Assembly (NCBI RefSeq): GCF_003471165.1
Contig: NZ_QRIL01000002.1
Span: 1-64,000, forward strand
DNA from: Ruminococcus sp. AM22-13
GTDB taxonomy: Bacteria > Bacillota > Clostridia > Lachnospirales > Lachnospiraceae
Direction: 5' to 3'
Length of the DNA stretch: 64,000 nucleotides
Below are positions 17,216 through 26,715 of the stretch, one piece after another. Below the pieces are notes generated by a model. The model saw only the letters and a program-made list of their open reading frames with translations. It had not been told where the DNA came from and searched no databases. Positions within the stretch are counted from its first letter, which is position 1. Each line of letters starts with the position of its first letter. The translations under genes and the position numbers were made by a program.

Positions 17216-18831
17216 CGACGTTTCTCCCTTGCATATTCGGTAGGCGTTTTTCCTGTCATCTTTTTAAAGGAGATCCCAAAATAATGGGGATCCGAAAATC
17301 CCACTTTCTCAGCAATCTCATAATTCTTCATTGTTGTATTTTCCAGCAGCTCCTTAGCTTTCTCCATCCTGGTCCTGGTAAGTGCCTCAATAAATGTCTC
17401 CCCTGTCATCTCCTTAAAAATAGTGCTGAAATAACTGGTACTGATATTAAGATAAGAACAGATGCTGTTCAGGCTGAGGTTTGTATCCATATAATTATTC
17501 TGGATATAATCCATTGCAAGCATTCCCTGTCTCTGTCCACTGGAACTGTTAAGATCCTGAAGGGATTCAAATACATTTCCAGCATATTGCCTTACAAGTG
17601 CAGCTGCATTATCAAAAGTTTTTGCCTGGGAAACATCTTTCAGAAGTTTCTCTCTCTGAGCAATGACTTCCTCAGGATCATCACTCAAAGACTGACAGGT
17701 ATTTCCAATGGCACGAATCACCTGTTGAAGATAAATACAGGCATAACTTTTCTCTACCAGCGCACCCTTTATCTCATTCTCTATCTCCTCCAGAATTTCT
17801 GTTACCTCCTGTCTGTTTCCTGCCTTCATCTCATCCGTCAGAATTTCCAGTTCTCTTACAATATTGATACTGTTGTCAGTTTTCTTCTCTTCCATATCAA
17901 AAAGAAGACTACCGCCCAGAAGATATCGATAACGGAGAGCTTTCTCAGCAAGTTTATAGGAATAAATCATATCCTGAGGAGATCTGACCCAGCTTCCGAT
18001 CCCTATAGATGTCTCGATCCCTATTACTTCTTTTACTTTCTGTTGAATTTCCTGACAGATATTATGTATTTTTGCACCAAATTCTCTTGACTTGTTGCCT
18101 GTAAATATAATACAGACACGATTGCTGCCTTCCTGATATGCAACACCAGCCTTCTCTTTTGTTAAAATTTCATTGCTTACATTAAAAAGTACAAATGCCA
18201 TCAATGCACTTTCCTGTTGTTTATTCATATCAACCTGATATAATTCTGAATAAGTATCCATATCAAAAACAGCCACTCTGTAACTGGAACAGTCAAAACA
18301 AATTCCCAGCTTCTTCAGTTCCTGAAGGCTTACCTGTACGTCTCTTGTACAGTTCACAAGAGTTTCCAGTGCCTTTGACCTGATAATGTCTGCATTTTTA
18401 TGATAATCCTGAGAAGTTTGTGCAAGAGATTCTATTTTCCTTTGTTCTTTCTTTCTGGAATCCAGTTTCTCTTTCATATTCCGTATCACCTTTGTCAGTT
18501 CAGATGCAGTGACAGGTTTAAGCATATATTCGCTTACATTATAGCGTATTGCTTTTTTCGCATATTCAAATTCTCCAAAACCACTGAATATCACAATAAG
18601 AATATCCGGATAGTTATCATGAAGAAACTCACTCAACTCCATACCATCCATATATGGCATACAGATATCTGTCAATACAATATCCACTTCATGCGTCTGA
18701 ATAAATTCTACGGCCTGTCTGCCATTTTCGCAATCCCCCACAAGCTCGCAGTCCAGACTTTTCCAGTCAATGTTCTCCCTGATCGCATCCCTGACCAGGA
18801 TTTCATCATCCACCAATAATATCTTGTACAT
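17212..18831 (-). CDS. Response regulator with AraC-type DNA-binding domain (YesN family)
   Basis: The product is 539 aa. The N-terminal receiver domain has the acidic pocket DDE near residues 8-10, the phospho-Asp in IVLTDICMPYMDG and the conserved Lys in YMLKPV. A long middle region of no recognised domain follows (about residues 130-430). The C-terminus is a two-helix-turn-helix AraC domain (LNSICSYLNISTSYFSTIF and IAEKVGFSDPHYFGISFKK). It should activate the transporter/kinase operon and perhaps the divergent mutarotase. It is the first gene of the operon, about 95 bp from a good promoter. Confidence 0.94.
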   Translation of the reverse strand: MYKILLVDDEILVRDAIRENIDWKSLDCELVGDCENGRQAVEFIQTHEVDIVLTDICMPYMDGMELSEFLHDNYPDILIVIFSGFGEFEYAKKAIRYNVSEYMLKPVTASELTKVIRNMKEKLDSRKKEQRKIESLAQTSQDYHKNADIIRSKALETLVNCTRDVQVSLQELKKLGICFDCSSYRVAVFDMDTYSELYQVDMNKQQESALMAFVLFNVSNEILTKEKAGVAYQEGSNRVCIIFTGNKSREFGAKIHNICQEIQQKVKEVIGIETSIGIGSWVRSPQDMIYSYKLAEKALRYRYLLGGSLLFDMEEKKTDNSINIVRELEILTDEMKAGNRQEVTEILEEIENEIKGALVEKSYACIYLQQVIRAIGNTCQSLSDDPEEVIAQREKLLKDVSQAKTFDNAAALVRQYAGNVFESLQDLNSSSGQRQGMLAMDYIQNNYMDTNLSLNSICSYLNISTSYFSTIFKEMTGETFIEALTRTRMEKAKELLENTTMKNYEIAEKVGFSDPHYFGISFKKMTGKTPTEYAREKRR

Positions 18832-18930
18832 ATTAAATTTTTATCCCCCATTAGCTTTGGCATTGCCCCACATTTCAATGCCTCATAATCCTTCAGATAC
18901 TCGCTGCATCCTCTGCTATCTGATGTTAAT

Positions 18931-18959
18931 ATAATACCATATTTATAAGATTTTGTGAA
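18931..18959 (-). promoter_or_regulatory. Promoter of the sensor-transporter operon
   Basis: On the minus strand TTCACA (18954-18959) and TATTAT (18931-18936) are separated by 17 nt. The divergent gap 18832-19152 also serves the mutarotase gene on the plus strand, for which TTGATT-17-TAAACT near 19061-19090 is a weaker candidate. Nothing else was recognised in this 321-bp gap. Confidence 0.6.
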
Positions 18960-19152
18960 CCTTACATAATTGAAATGACACTGTTCTCCCCATTCTGAAT
19001 AACCCTCCCCCCTATCCGGCAAAAGCATAAAAATTTACACTTTTTCTGTAAAATATTGCCTTGATTAATCTTATTTGTCCTACTAAACTATTTTATAGAT
19101 GTTACATAGATTTTTATCTGTGGAAATTCTTTTTTGAAAGGAGAATATAAAT

Positions 19153-19596
19153 ATGTTAAAAGGAATTCCTGAAATTTTATCACCGGAATTACTCAAGGTT
19201 TTATGTGAAATGGGCCACAGCGACCGCCTTGTTATCGCAGACGGCAACTTCCCGGTTGAGTCTATGGGAAAAAATGCGATCACAATCCGTTGCGACGGAC
19301 ATGGCGTACCTGAAATCCTTGATGCAATCTTAAAGCTCTTCCCATTGGATACATATGTAGAACATCCTGTAAATCTTATGGAAGTAATGCCTGGTGACAC
19401 TGTAGAAACCCCTATCTGGGATACTTACAAAGAAATCATAGCAAAACATGATGAGCGTGGCGATAAGGCTGTTGGAAATATCGAGCGTTTTGCATTCTAT
19501 GACGAAGCTAAAACTGCATACTGCATTATCTCTACAGGTGAAAAAGCTCTGTATGCAAACATTATGCTTCAGAAAGGCGTTGTGATCAACGACTGA
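19153..19596 (+). CDS. fucU: L-fucose mutarotase (FucU/RbsD family)
   Basis: The product is 147 aa, typical for FucU. The conserved N-terminal segment MGHSDRLVIADGNFPVES contains the catalytic-site His, and the later GDTVETPIWDTY and FAFYDEAKTAYCIISTGE match the family's substrate loop. The enzyme interconverts alpha- and beta-L-fucose so that imported sugar reaches the isomerase in the right anomeric form. GAAAGGAG lies upstream of ATG. It is a single-gene unit, divergent from the sensor operon and convergent with fucI, each with its own terminator. Confidence 0.93.
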   Translation: MLKGIPEILSPELLKVLCEMGHSDRLVIADGNFPVESMGKNAITIRCDGHGVPEILDAILKLFPLDTYVEHPVNLMEVMPGDTVETPIWDTYKEIIAKHDERGDKAVGNIERFAFYDEAKTAYCIISTGEKALYANIMLQKGVVIND

Positions 19597-19713
19597 TTTT
19601 AATCTTCATCTTTTCTTCGCAAATAAATAATAATTGACAATCAATTGTTAATATTTACAGTGTAAATATTAACGCCTCAAATACTATACACACATACACA
19701 TAATATATATTCA

Positions 19714-19752
19714 TAAATGCGGCATCTGTCATTCGGCAGGTGCCGCATTTAT
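19714..19752 (+). terminator. Terminator of the mutarotase gene
   Basis: AAATGCGGCA and TGCCGCATTT form a 10-bp stem followed by ATTATATATA, about 120 bp after the mutarotase stop. Confidence 0.75.
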
Positions 19753-19783
19753 TATATATAAAACCACTCAAAAAAGATTTTAA

Positions 19784-19833
19784 AATAAATCCACTGTCTA
19801 TCGCATTTTGCTGATAAAACAGTGGATTTATTA
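19784..19833. terminator. Bidirectional terminator after fucI
   Basis: AATAAATCCACTGT pairs with ACAGTGGATTTATT over a 21-nt loop, 27 bp past the fucI stop. Confidence 0.8.
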
Positions 19834-19859
19834 TTATTTCATTTTATTAATTTATTCTA

Positions 19860-21656
19860 TTATTTGTAAAGAGGTCCATAGTTCTTGCAGGCTCTGAAGT
19901 CAGCACCTTCTTTATCCATTCCGAATGCATTCCATGCTGCCGGACGATAAATATCTTTCTCAGGAACATTGTGCATGGATACCGGGATTCTCAGCATAGA
20001 GCACATTGTGATAAGGTCTGCACCGATGTGTCCGTAGGAGATTGCACCGTGGTTTGCACCCCAGTTGTTCATTACATCATAAGCTGTCTTGAACGGTCCT
20101 TCTTTGCCATCACATCTTGGAGCGAACCATGTACATGGCCATGTATAGTCTGTACGTTTCCAAAGTTTATCAGATACTTCTTCAGGAAGAGCTACTGTCC
20201 ATCCTTCAGCGATCTGCAGAACCGGTCCAAGTCCTTTCACAAGGTTAAGACGGATCATTGTTGCAGGCATCTGAGCAACTGTCTCATAACGGCTGGAGTA
20301 TCCGCCGCCACGGAAGTATCCGTTATCAGCCATACACCATTCTGTGTTTTCCATGATTGCTTTCTGGTCTTCTTCTGTAATATCCCACCACTGTTTCATA
20401 ACCGGTGTTCCATCAGCTTCTTTAGCACGTGCATTAGCATCAAGGCATGCAGCACCAGAGTTGATCAGATGCAGGAATCCACCGTTTTCTTTAGCAACGC
20501 CTTCAAGATCATATCCTGTAGCTTTCTTAACAGCCTCCGGGCTCCAGTATGTACGAACATCAGCGAAGATCTGTGCTCTGTTTGTGAGAAGTTTCATGAA
20601 CATCATTCCAAGTCCGTTAAGAACATCGTTCTCTGTAGCCAGGATGTATGGCTCACGTGCTCCGTTCCAGTCAAAGGAAGTATTCAGCATAGCTTCTGCA
20701 AAGTCACCGTTCGGATAGAAGTCTGTCCACTGTCTCTGTCCCTGGAAACCAGCTGCCAGAGCATTGTGTCCGATTGCTTCTTCAGAGAATGCAGGATCAA
20801 GGTTGTCACAGCCGTTCATCAGTTCTTTGATAATAACTGCCATCTTAACAACAAACTCGAACTGCTCTTCTTTCTTTTCAGCTGAGAACTGAAGTTCTTC
20901 AGGGTTCTTGTCCCAGCCGATCTTGCAGTTTTCTTTTGCCCATTTCAAAGCTTTCTCAAATTCTGCGTGATCATAGATACCTTCTGTCATACGACGGATG
21001 ATCTCTACCTCATCAACAGACTCAACTCTCATTCCAAGATAAGATTCGATGAAATCGGAATCAATGATAGATCCACCGATACCCATTGTTACAGAACCGA
21101 TCTGCAGATAGGATTTTCCTCTCATGGATGCTGCAGCAACTGCTGCGCGGCCGAATCTTAACAGTTTTTCTTTAACGTCTTCCGGAATAGATGTGTCATC
21201 AGCTTCCTGAACATCATGTCCATAGATACCGAATGCCGGAAGTCCCTTCTGTGCATGTGTTGCAAGTACAGATGCAAGATATACAGCACCAGGTCTTTCT
21301 GTTCCATTGAATCCCCATACAGCTTTGATTGTCTGTGGATCCATATCCATTGTCTCAGCACCGTAGCACCAGCATGGTGTAACTGTAAGAGTGATATCAA
21401 CGCCTTCTCTGCGGAATTTATCTGCACATGCAGCGCTCTCACCAACACGTCCGATTGTTGTATCAGCGATTACAACCTTAACAGGTTCACCGTTGGAATA
21501 TCTTAAATTCTCTTCGAATAATTTAGCAGCTGATTTTGCCATGTTCATTGTCTGATCTTCCAGAGATCCACGAACATCCAATGCTCCTCTACGACCATCG
21601 ATAGTAGGTCTGATTCCGATTACCGGATAGCTGCCGATTAATCTGCTCTTTGCCAT
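19860..21656 (-). CDS. fucI: L-fucose isomerase
   Basis: The product is 598 aa, the normal length for FucI (E. coli about 590). It begins with the family signature [16 protein letters not shown]. Further conserved parts are [30 protein letters not shown] and the metal/catalytic region [18 protein letters not shown], then the C-terminal [17 protein letters not shown] and [12 protein letters not shown]. It converts L-fucose to L-fuculose with Mn2+, the first committed step. GGAGG lies before ATG. It is a one-gene unit divergent from an AraC regulator, which is its likely activator. Confidence 0.97.
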   Translation of the reverse strand: MAKSRLIGSYPVIGIRPTIDGRRGALDVRGSLEDQTMNMAKSAAKLFEENLRYSNGEPVKVVIADTTIGRVGESAACADKFRREGVDITLTVTPCWCYGAETMDMDPQTIKAVWGFNGTERPGAVYLASVLATHAQKGLPAFGIYGHDVQEADDTSIPEDVKEKLLRFGRAAVAAASMRGKSYLQIGSVTMGIGGSIIDSDFIESYLGMRVESVDEVEIIRRMTEGIYDHAEFEKALKWAKENCKIGWDKNPEELQFSAEKKEEQFEFVVKMAVIIKELMNGCDNLDPAFSEEAIGHNALAAGFQGQRQWTDFYPNGDFAEAMLNTSFDWNGAREPYILATENDVLNGLGMMFMKLLTNRAQIFADVRTYWSPEAVKKATGYDLEGVAKENGGFLHLINSGAACLDANARAKEADGTPVMKQWWDITEEDQKAIMENTEWCMADNGYFRGGGYSSRYETVAQMPATMIRLNLVKGLGPVLQIAEGWTVALPEEVSDKLWKRTDYTWPCTWFAPRCDGKEGPFKTAYDVMNNWGANHGAISYGHIGADLITMCSMLRIPVSMHNVPEKDIYRPAAWNAFGMDKEGADFRACKNYGPLYK

Positions 21657-21753
21657 AATAAAATACCTCCTGAAATTAATTGTTATAATCTTATCACAGG
21701 AATATCCTTCCTGATATTACCCCTAAGATTACACCTCTGCTGTTCCTCAGTAA

Positions 21754-21840
21754 GTTACTGTTATTTCGTTCTCAACAACTGTTGCTGTTCACTCCGTTCT
21801 CAGTAACACGCTACGCGGGATATTACAAGTGAACAGTAAC
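21754..21840. repeat. Clustered GTTACTG/CAGTAAC palindromic repeats in the fucI leader
   Basis: Three partial copies lie head to tail: a degenerate GTTACTGTTATTTCGTTCTC at 21754-21779, a good copy at 21781-21807 ending CAGTAAC, and an inverted half (GTGAACAGTAAC) at 21829-21840. They sit in the fucI-araC gap (21657-21986) and would fold in a fucI 5' leader if transcription starts beyond them. Confidence 0.65.
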
Positions 21841-21877
21841 CAATAACTCACCTTTGTTACTGATATCTATTATATAA

Positions 21878-21907
21878 TTGCATTCCTGAAATTACTTGTG
21901 TTATAAT
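21878..21907 (+). promoter_or_regulatory. Promoter of the AraC-type regulator
   Basis: TTGCAT (21878-21883), an 18-nt spacer and TATAAT (21902-21907) stand about 80 bp upstream of the regulator start. Confidence 0.6.
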
Positions 21908-21986
21908 AGCAAAAAATAGTACAATATTCACCTTTTCTGTTTTAAGTTCAAAATTTCTGTAAATTTTAAAGAGGAGGCAATTTATT

Positions 21987-22835
21987 TTGCATGATTTAGA
22001 CCATAACGAAGATCGTCCAAGAGGCACTTATGAGTTTCCATTTGAATTTCATCATATTGACCACACACATCCAAGATATGTCATGTCCTACCACTGGCAC
22101 GTAGAATATGAAATTATTCGCATTCTGAAAGGCTCTATCACCGTCACTTTAGACGAAAAAAGTTTTACTGCATCAGAAAATGATGTTATTTTTGTACATA
22201 GCGGGATTCTTCATTCCGGAATTCCTCATGATTGTGTTTATCAGTGCATTGTTTTTGATATCAATACATTTCTGAAAAATAATCCTGTATGCGGAGAATA
22301 TATTCAGAAGATCCTTCACCAGGAAATGATGCTTTTTCCATATTTCACAGCAGAACATCCTAAGATCCTTGATTGTATTTCCATCTTATTTCAGGCTGTA
22401 TATGAAAAAAAGCCAGGATATGAGCTGACTGTATTTGGACAATTTTACCACTTTTTTGGTTTGATTTTTAGCAATCATTACTTTATTGAAAATCCCCAGA
22501 AAACACGCAGGGATTATAAGCGCATTTTGCAGTTAAAACAGGTTCTTGAATTTATTGAGAAAAACTATACCAATTCTATCACTCTTCAGGAACTGTCAGC
22601 CTCTGTCTCCATGTCCCCAAAATATTTCTGCAGATTTTTCTCGGAAATGACCCATCAGACTCCTATGGATTATCTTAACAGACAAAGAATTGAAGAAGCA
22701 TGCTATCAGTTGACCACCACTGACGATTCAATTACTGAAATTGCTTACAGGAATGGTTTTAATGATCTCAGCTATTTCATCCGTACTTTCAAAAAATACA
22801 AAGGCATTACTCCCGGAAAATATAAACGAAGATAA
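21987..22835 (+). CDS. AraC-family regulator with cupin sugar-sensing domain
   Basis: The product is 282 aa. The start is a TTG codon about 9 nt after GAGGAGG. The N-terminal half is a cupin domain (HWHVEYEIIRILKGSITVTL, then FVHSGILHSG). The C-terminus is the double helix-turn-helix (ITLQELSASVSMSPKYFCRFF and ITEIAYRNGFNDLSYFIRTFKK, ending GITPGKYKRR). It is divergent from fucI and convergent with the adenosyltransferase gene. Probable role: fucose-responsive activator of fucI; it might also act on the BMC operon. Confidence 0.9.
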   Translation: MHDLDHNEDRPRGTYEFPFEFHHIDHTHPRYVMSYHWHVEYEIIRILKGSITVTLDEKSFTASENDVIFVHSGILHSGIPHDCVYQCIVFDINTFLKNNPVCGEYIQKILHQEMMLFPYFTAEHPKILDCISILFQAVYEKKPGYELTVFGQFYHFFGLIFSNHYFIENPQKTRRDYKRILQLKQVLEFIEKNYTNSITLQELSASVSMSPKYFCRFFSEMTHQTPMDYLNRQRIEEACYQLTTTDDSITEIAYRNGFNDLSYFIRTFKKYKGITPGKYKRR

Positions 22836-22838
22836 CAC

Positions 22839-22882
22839 AAAAGATCAGAGCAGTGTTTCCCTGAACTGTTCTGATCTTTTTT
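22839..22882. terminator. Shared terminator between convergent regulator and BMC operon
   Basis: AAAAGATCAGA...TCTGATCTTTTTT forms a stem with a T-run on the plus strand and an A-run on the other. It can end both the regulator and, 60 bp past its stop, the BMC operon. Confidence 0.8.
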
Positions 22883-22942
22883 CATTTCTTTTTTGTTTTT
22901 ATTCTGTTTACTATTGATACGATTTTAACTGGATTTCTCCGC

Positions 22943-24031
22943 TTACATCAGTTCATTCAAAACAGCCTGTCCATACTCTGCCAGACTGTGATCTTCTTTG
23001 CCTGTACCGCCGCTGATCCCCAGACCGCCAATAATAGTGTCACCAGATTTCAGCGGAATACCTCCACCGAAAATAACAATCCTGCCCCCATCCAGTTTGT
23101 CAACTCCATAAAAAGTTTCCCCTGGCTGTGCAAGCTTTGACAGTTCCATAGTGGACATCTTAACAGCAACAGCAGTGTATGCTTTCTTCATTGCCACATC
23201 AAAGCTGACAATGAAAGCCCCATCCATAACATGGACTGCTACCGGATTTCCTTCCGGATTGCAGACAGCGATCACTGCATGCTGTCCCCTGCGCAGTGCC
23301 TCCTGCTCCAGCTTCTCTATCAGTTTCTTTGCTGTATTTAATGTAATTCTGCTCTGTATTCCCATACGTTTAAGAACCTCCTGAATAACTGCCTCATTGA
23401 TGTCTGCTGCTTTTTGCACAGCATCTGCAGTATTATCAGGCTGCTCTGCTGTAGATACAGCTTCACTTCCTGTATTTTCTGCGCTTAAAGTCTGAACTCT
23501 GTCTCCTGTCTGTTCTGCATGCACAGATCCTGACTCATTCTCTGTATATCTGGCAAGAATATACAGATAGTCCGAAAGACGGTTTAGAAATTTTTTACTC
23601 TCATTATCTGCTCCGAATTTTACACTGACCTGCGCCAGACAACGCTCTGCTCTTCTGGCAACAGCACGGGTGATCTCAATCTCCGCTGCCAGGCGATTCT
23701 TTCCTGTAAGCTTCTCCGGAACCGGCTGTGCACAAAGTGCCTCCATCCTGTCTGTCTCAGTTTCCAGAAATGCTGTTTCTTTCTCACTGATCCTGCTGTT
23801 CCTGTCGTAGGGATTGCTGACTCCCGCTGCGATCAGATTCAGGTTATTCTGTATATTTTCCAATAATGAGATCACTTCTGCCTGAGAAAGCATACTTCTC
23901 ACAAGATCAATATGGCTGTTCAACTCATCAATAGTACCCAGCAACCGGATACGATCATCGGACTTGGAAATATTACTGGTATGAGCCATATCTGTAATTC
24001 CTCTGTCTCCCCGTTTTGTATAAATACTCAT
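22943..24031 (-). CDS. PduO-type cob(I)alamin adenosyltransferase fused to a GlcG/HbpS-like domain
   Basis: The product is 362 aa, taken from MSIYTKRGD at 24031 (GGAGTG just upstream) rather than the longer frame. Residues 1-165 are the PduO/ATR domain: IYTKRGDRGITD, LGTIDELNSHIDL, ITRAVARRAERC and FLNRLSDYLYILARY. A linker (about 170-215) leads to a GlcG/HbpS-like domain (LTLAQPGETFYG-like region, IVIFGGGIPLKSGDTIIGGLGISGG). PduO enzymes make adenosylcobalamin for B12-dependent diol dehydratase. No B12-dependent dehydratase is visible here; the dehydratase is a glycyl-radical enzyme. The ATP loop is less canonical (RGDRGITDMAH where relatives have TGDDGTT), so activity is uncertain. It is the last gene of the BMC operon. 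Confidence 0.85.
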   Translation of the reverse strand: MSIYTKRGDRGITDMAHTSNISKSDDRIRLLGTIDELNSHIDLVRSMLSQAEVISLLENIQNNLNLIAAGVSNPYDRNSRISEKETAFLETETDRMEALCAQPVPEKLTGKNRLAAEIEITRAVARRAERCLAQVSVKFGADNESKKFLNRLSDYLYILARYTENESGSVHAEQTGDRVQTLSAENTGSEAVSTAEQPDNTADAVQKAADINEAVIQEVLKRMGIQSRITLNTAKKLIEKLEQEALRRGQHAVIAVCNPEGNPVAVHVMDGAFIVSFDVAMKKAYTAVAVKMSTMELSKLAQPGETFYGVDKLDGGRIVIFGGGIPLKSGDTIIGGLGISGGTGKEDHSLAEYGQAVLNELM

Positions 24032-24127
24032 ATACACTCCACTCCTGTATCTGGTATCAGCGGCAGTCCGCATCTGCCTGTAGTCAGGAAAAAAGGTCTG
24101 GTTTATTTCAGGCCAGACCCACTTCCC

Positions 24128-25279
24128 TTAGAATGACCATAATTTTGTATAAATCTTTACAATATCTTCTTTTGTAGGAACTCTTGGATTGTTCACAGTA
24201 CAGGCATCTGCAAGTGCTGCCTCTGCCATCTTGTCAATTGCTGCGAAATACTCTTCCGGTGCAATCGTTCCAAGTTCCTGTATCGTCAGAGGAATATTCA
24301 TTTCTTTCTGCATAAACTGAATCCAGTTCACCAGAGAACGCACTGTCATTACCTTATTGTAATTACTCAGGCCAAGAATATGCGCAATATTTGCATATCT
24401 CTTTACGGCCGGAAGATATTCTTTCTGACTCTTACTGTGTTTATTAATATCAGCATTAAATTCTACGATATGCGGAAGAAGCATCGCATTTGCTCTTCCA
24501 TGCGGAATATGGAACATTGCTCCCAGCTGATGTGCCATACTGTGGGTGATTCCCAGTCCGGCAGTGTTAAATGATAACCCAGCCAGACAGGAAGCTACAT
24601 GCATCTTATTACGAGCATGCATATCACTGCCGTCCAGATATGCTCTCAACAAAAATACGCCGCAGATTTCTATCGCCTTCTCTGCAAGTGCTGAAGAAAA
24701 TTCATTATGTGCTGTACTTACATAAGATTCCAGCGCATGTGTGAATACATCCATGCCTGTATCCGCTGTAATAGATGGCGGAACACTCTTTACAAGCTCT
24801 GCATCCAGAATTGCTTCATCTGCAGTCAGACTGTCTGAAATCAACGGATACTTCACATGTGCCGCTGTATCATTTACCACTGCAAAAGAAGTCACCTCTG
24901 ATCCTGTACCACTTGTAGTCGGGATTGCGATCAGGCCTACTTTTCCATAATTGTTGATCTTTAATGCAAATTCTCTGATTGCTTTGGAGGAATCGATCGC
25001 AGAACCTCCGCCAACTGCGACAACAGCCTCCGGCTGATACTCAAGAAATTTCTTTACCCCTACTGCAATCTTATCTACAGGGGCATCCGGCACAACATCA
25101 TGGAAAATGTCATACTCAATACCAGCACTGTTTAAAGGAGTAGTGATCAAATCAATCATCCCACTCTGTACAACAAATGGATCTGTAATGATCAGAACCC
25201 TTTTATACGGGATCTGTTTTAATCTTTCCAGCGCATTATCACCAAAATGTATCGCTGTTTTCATCTCGAAAGTATTCAT
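24128..25279 (-). CDS. Iron-containing alcohol dehydrogenase (PduQ-like 1-propanol dehydrogenase)
   Basis: The product is 383 aa, a group III Fe-ADH. The NAD-binding loop is VVAVGGGSAIDSSKA. Metal ligands are visible in TGMDVFTHALE and GITHSMAHQLG, with HIPHGRANAM further on. In microcompartments PduQ reduces propionaldehyde to 1-propanol and regenerates NAD+ for the aldehyde dehydrogenase. It could instead or also reduce L-lactaldehyde to 1,2-propanediol, like FucO of the same family. There is no separate encapsulation peptide; PduQ is known to enter by binding PduP. AAGGAG precedes ATG. Confidence 0.9.
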   Translation of the reverse strand: MNTFEMKTAIHFGDNALERLKQIPYKRVLIITDPFVVQSGMIDLITTPLNSAGIEYDIFHDVVPDAPVDKIAVGVKKFLEYQPEAVVAVGGGSAIDSSKAIREFALKINNYGKVGLIAIPTTSGTGSEVTSFAVVNDTAAHVKYPLISDSLTADEAILDAELVKSVPPSITADTGMDVFTHALESYVSTAHNEFSSALAEKAIEICGVFLLRAYLDGSDMHARNKMHVASCLAGLSFNTAGLGITHSMAHQLGAMFHIPHGRANAMLLPHIVEFNADINKHSKSQKEYLPAVKRYANIAHILGLSNYNKVMTVRSLVNWIQFMQKEMNIPLTIQELGTIAPEEYFAAIDKMAEAALADACTVNNPRVPTKEDIVKIYTKLWSF

Positions 25280-25303
25280 TATTTAATACTCCTTTTTTCC
25301 GTA

Positions 25304-26068
25304 TCAGACAGGATACTTGCACTCTACTCCTTTTTCTTCGAAGTACGCTCTCCAGCGTTCTGCAGGTTTCTTATCTGTCACCACAACGTCTATATCTTTC
25401 ACACTGCCGCAGACAGAAAATGCTGTCTGATCAAATTTAGAACTGTCAATAACCAGAATTCTTTTTCGTCCGGAATTCAGCATTGCTCTCTTTGTGGAAC
25501 CAAATGCTTCCTGAGATTCCATAATGCCCCACTCCCGATCCAGTGCCTTGCATGAGATAAAGACTTTGTCTACATAATAAGAGCGTATGGACTCATCTGT
25601 TTTAGATCCAAGAAAAGCAAGATACCCTTCCTGCATGACCCCTCCTGTGGAAATAATATTCCAGCCGGATACATCAGCCAATTCCAACAATATCTCCAGG
25701 GAATTGGTAATCACAGTAAGCCTTTCTCTTTCCTTCAAAGCCTTTGCAATAAACACTGCAGTAGTACTGGCATCAAGAAAAATATGGTCACCGTCCTTCA
25801 CAAGGGAAGCAGCCAGTTCTGCCATTCTCTGCTTTCCTGTTACATTCTGATTCTTGCGGACATTAAAAGGCAAATCGATACTCACATCCTCATTAATCAC
25901 AGCACCGCCATAGCTTTTAATTGCAAGTCCCTCTTTTTCCAGTTTATCAAGATCACGGCGTATCGTCTCTTCAGAAACCTTATACAGCTGGCTCAGTTCA
26001 CTTACCACCACCCGCTTCTCTATCTGCAGTTTCTCAAGAATCTGATTTCTTCTCTCTAACGCAAGCAT
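25304..26068 (-). CDS. DeoR-family regulator within the BMC operon
   Basis: The product is 254 aa. The start at 26068 (MLALERRNQILEKL) follows AAAGGAGG. The N-terminal helix-turn-helix is VVSELSQLYKVSEETIRRDL. The C-terminal sugar-phosphate-binding domain has the DASTTAVFIAKAL, VITNSLEI and FISCKALD motifs. Such proteins sense phosphorylated sugars, so fuculose-1-phosphate or 5-deoxyribulose-1-phosphate are reasonable effectors. Encoded between shell and dehydrogenase genes, it probably autoregulates the operon through the ACAACATAAA-type sites at 34316-34353 and 37899-37945. Confidence 0.93.
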   Translation of the reverse strand: MLALERRNQILEKLQIEKRVVVSELSQLYKVSEETIRRDLDKLEKEGLAIKSYGGAVINEDVSIDLPFNVRKNQNVTGKQRMAELAASLVKDGDHIFLDASTTAVFIAKALKERERLTVITNSLEILLELADVSGWNIISTGGVMQEGYLAFLGSKTDESIRSYYVDKVFISCKALDREWGIMESQEAFGSTKRAMLNSGRKRILVIDSSKFDQTAFSVCGSVKDIDVVVTDKKPAERWRAYFEEKGVECKYPV

Positions 26069-26150
26069 CTTTTTTGCCTCCTTTTTTCGAAGACTCTGTA
26101 ACTGTCCGGCATCATCTGTCAGCATAAGCACCGAACAGTCTCAGGAATTT

Positions 26151-26699
26151 TTATAATAAGCTGTCTATCATTCTTCTGTCAGGATGTGCGATAACTGAAG
26201 AATCCAGATACATTCCCTTTGAAGCAACAAACTCTTTTGCTCTCTCTATGGATGCTTCTACTGCTGAAACTTCTCCTGTGATCATCATATAAGATTTTCC
26301 ACACATACCTTTTGCAATACGAAGTTCGATCAGATCTACGATCGCAGTCTTCGCTGCCTGATCTGCTGCCTCAATAATGGAAGCCGCATCATATGTTTCA
26401 AGAATTCCCAGCGCACTGATATCTTCCACCTGTGTGGTTCCATAAATTGCAGGGAAAATTGACTCATGAGGATTACCCAGTACAAAACTGTCAATACATT
26501 TATCCTCATATGTAGTTGTTGCCGTATCAACGGCTGCTTTTACAGCACTTAAGTCACCGGTAATAATTGCAATATATTTACCAGGACATACGGTCTGTGC
26601 CTCGACGATCTCTACCTCAGATGTTTTTACCATAGCATCTGCTGCAGTAACGCCTGTAGCTGTGGTTTTAAATTCAATCATTCCGATTGCTTTACTCAT
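26151..26699 (-). CDS. Tandem-BMC shell protein (PduT-like trimer)
   Basis: The product is 182 aa with two BMC domains (residues about 1-90 and 95-180). The start at 26699 (MSKAIGMIEF) is chosen over a GTG 9 nt upstream because the AGGA site fits it better. Trimers of such proteins form pseudohexameric shell tiles. Cysteines at VCPGKY and MCGKSY lie in the pore-loop regions; in PduT a pore [4Fe-4S] cluster is held by cysteine. Directly downstream of the PduS-like gene, it could pass electrons between that flavoprotein and the outside. It starts 17 bp after the PduS stop. Confidence 0.88.
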   Translation of the reverse strand: MSKAIGMIEFKTTATGVTAADAMVKTSEVEIVEAQTVCPGKYIAIITGDLSAVKAAVDTATTTYEDKCIDSFVLGNPHESIFPAIYGTTQVEDISALGILETYDAASIIEAADQAAKTAIVDLIELRIAKGMCGKSYMMITGEVSAVEASIERAKEFVASKGMYLDSSVIAHPDRRMIDSLL

Positions 26700-26715
26700 T
26701 TTGTGCACGTCCTTT

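Noticed and set aside
15557..18819. Several plus-strand frames of 100-300 codons opposite the sensor kinase and response regulator
   Set aside because: They are antisense to genes with full domain signatures and show no domain or start signal of their own.
19971..20885. A 304-codon plus-strand frame inside fucI
   Set aside because: It is antisense to conserved FucI sequence; the length is explained by codon bias of the real gene.
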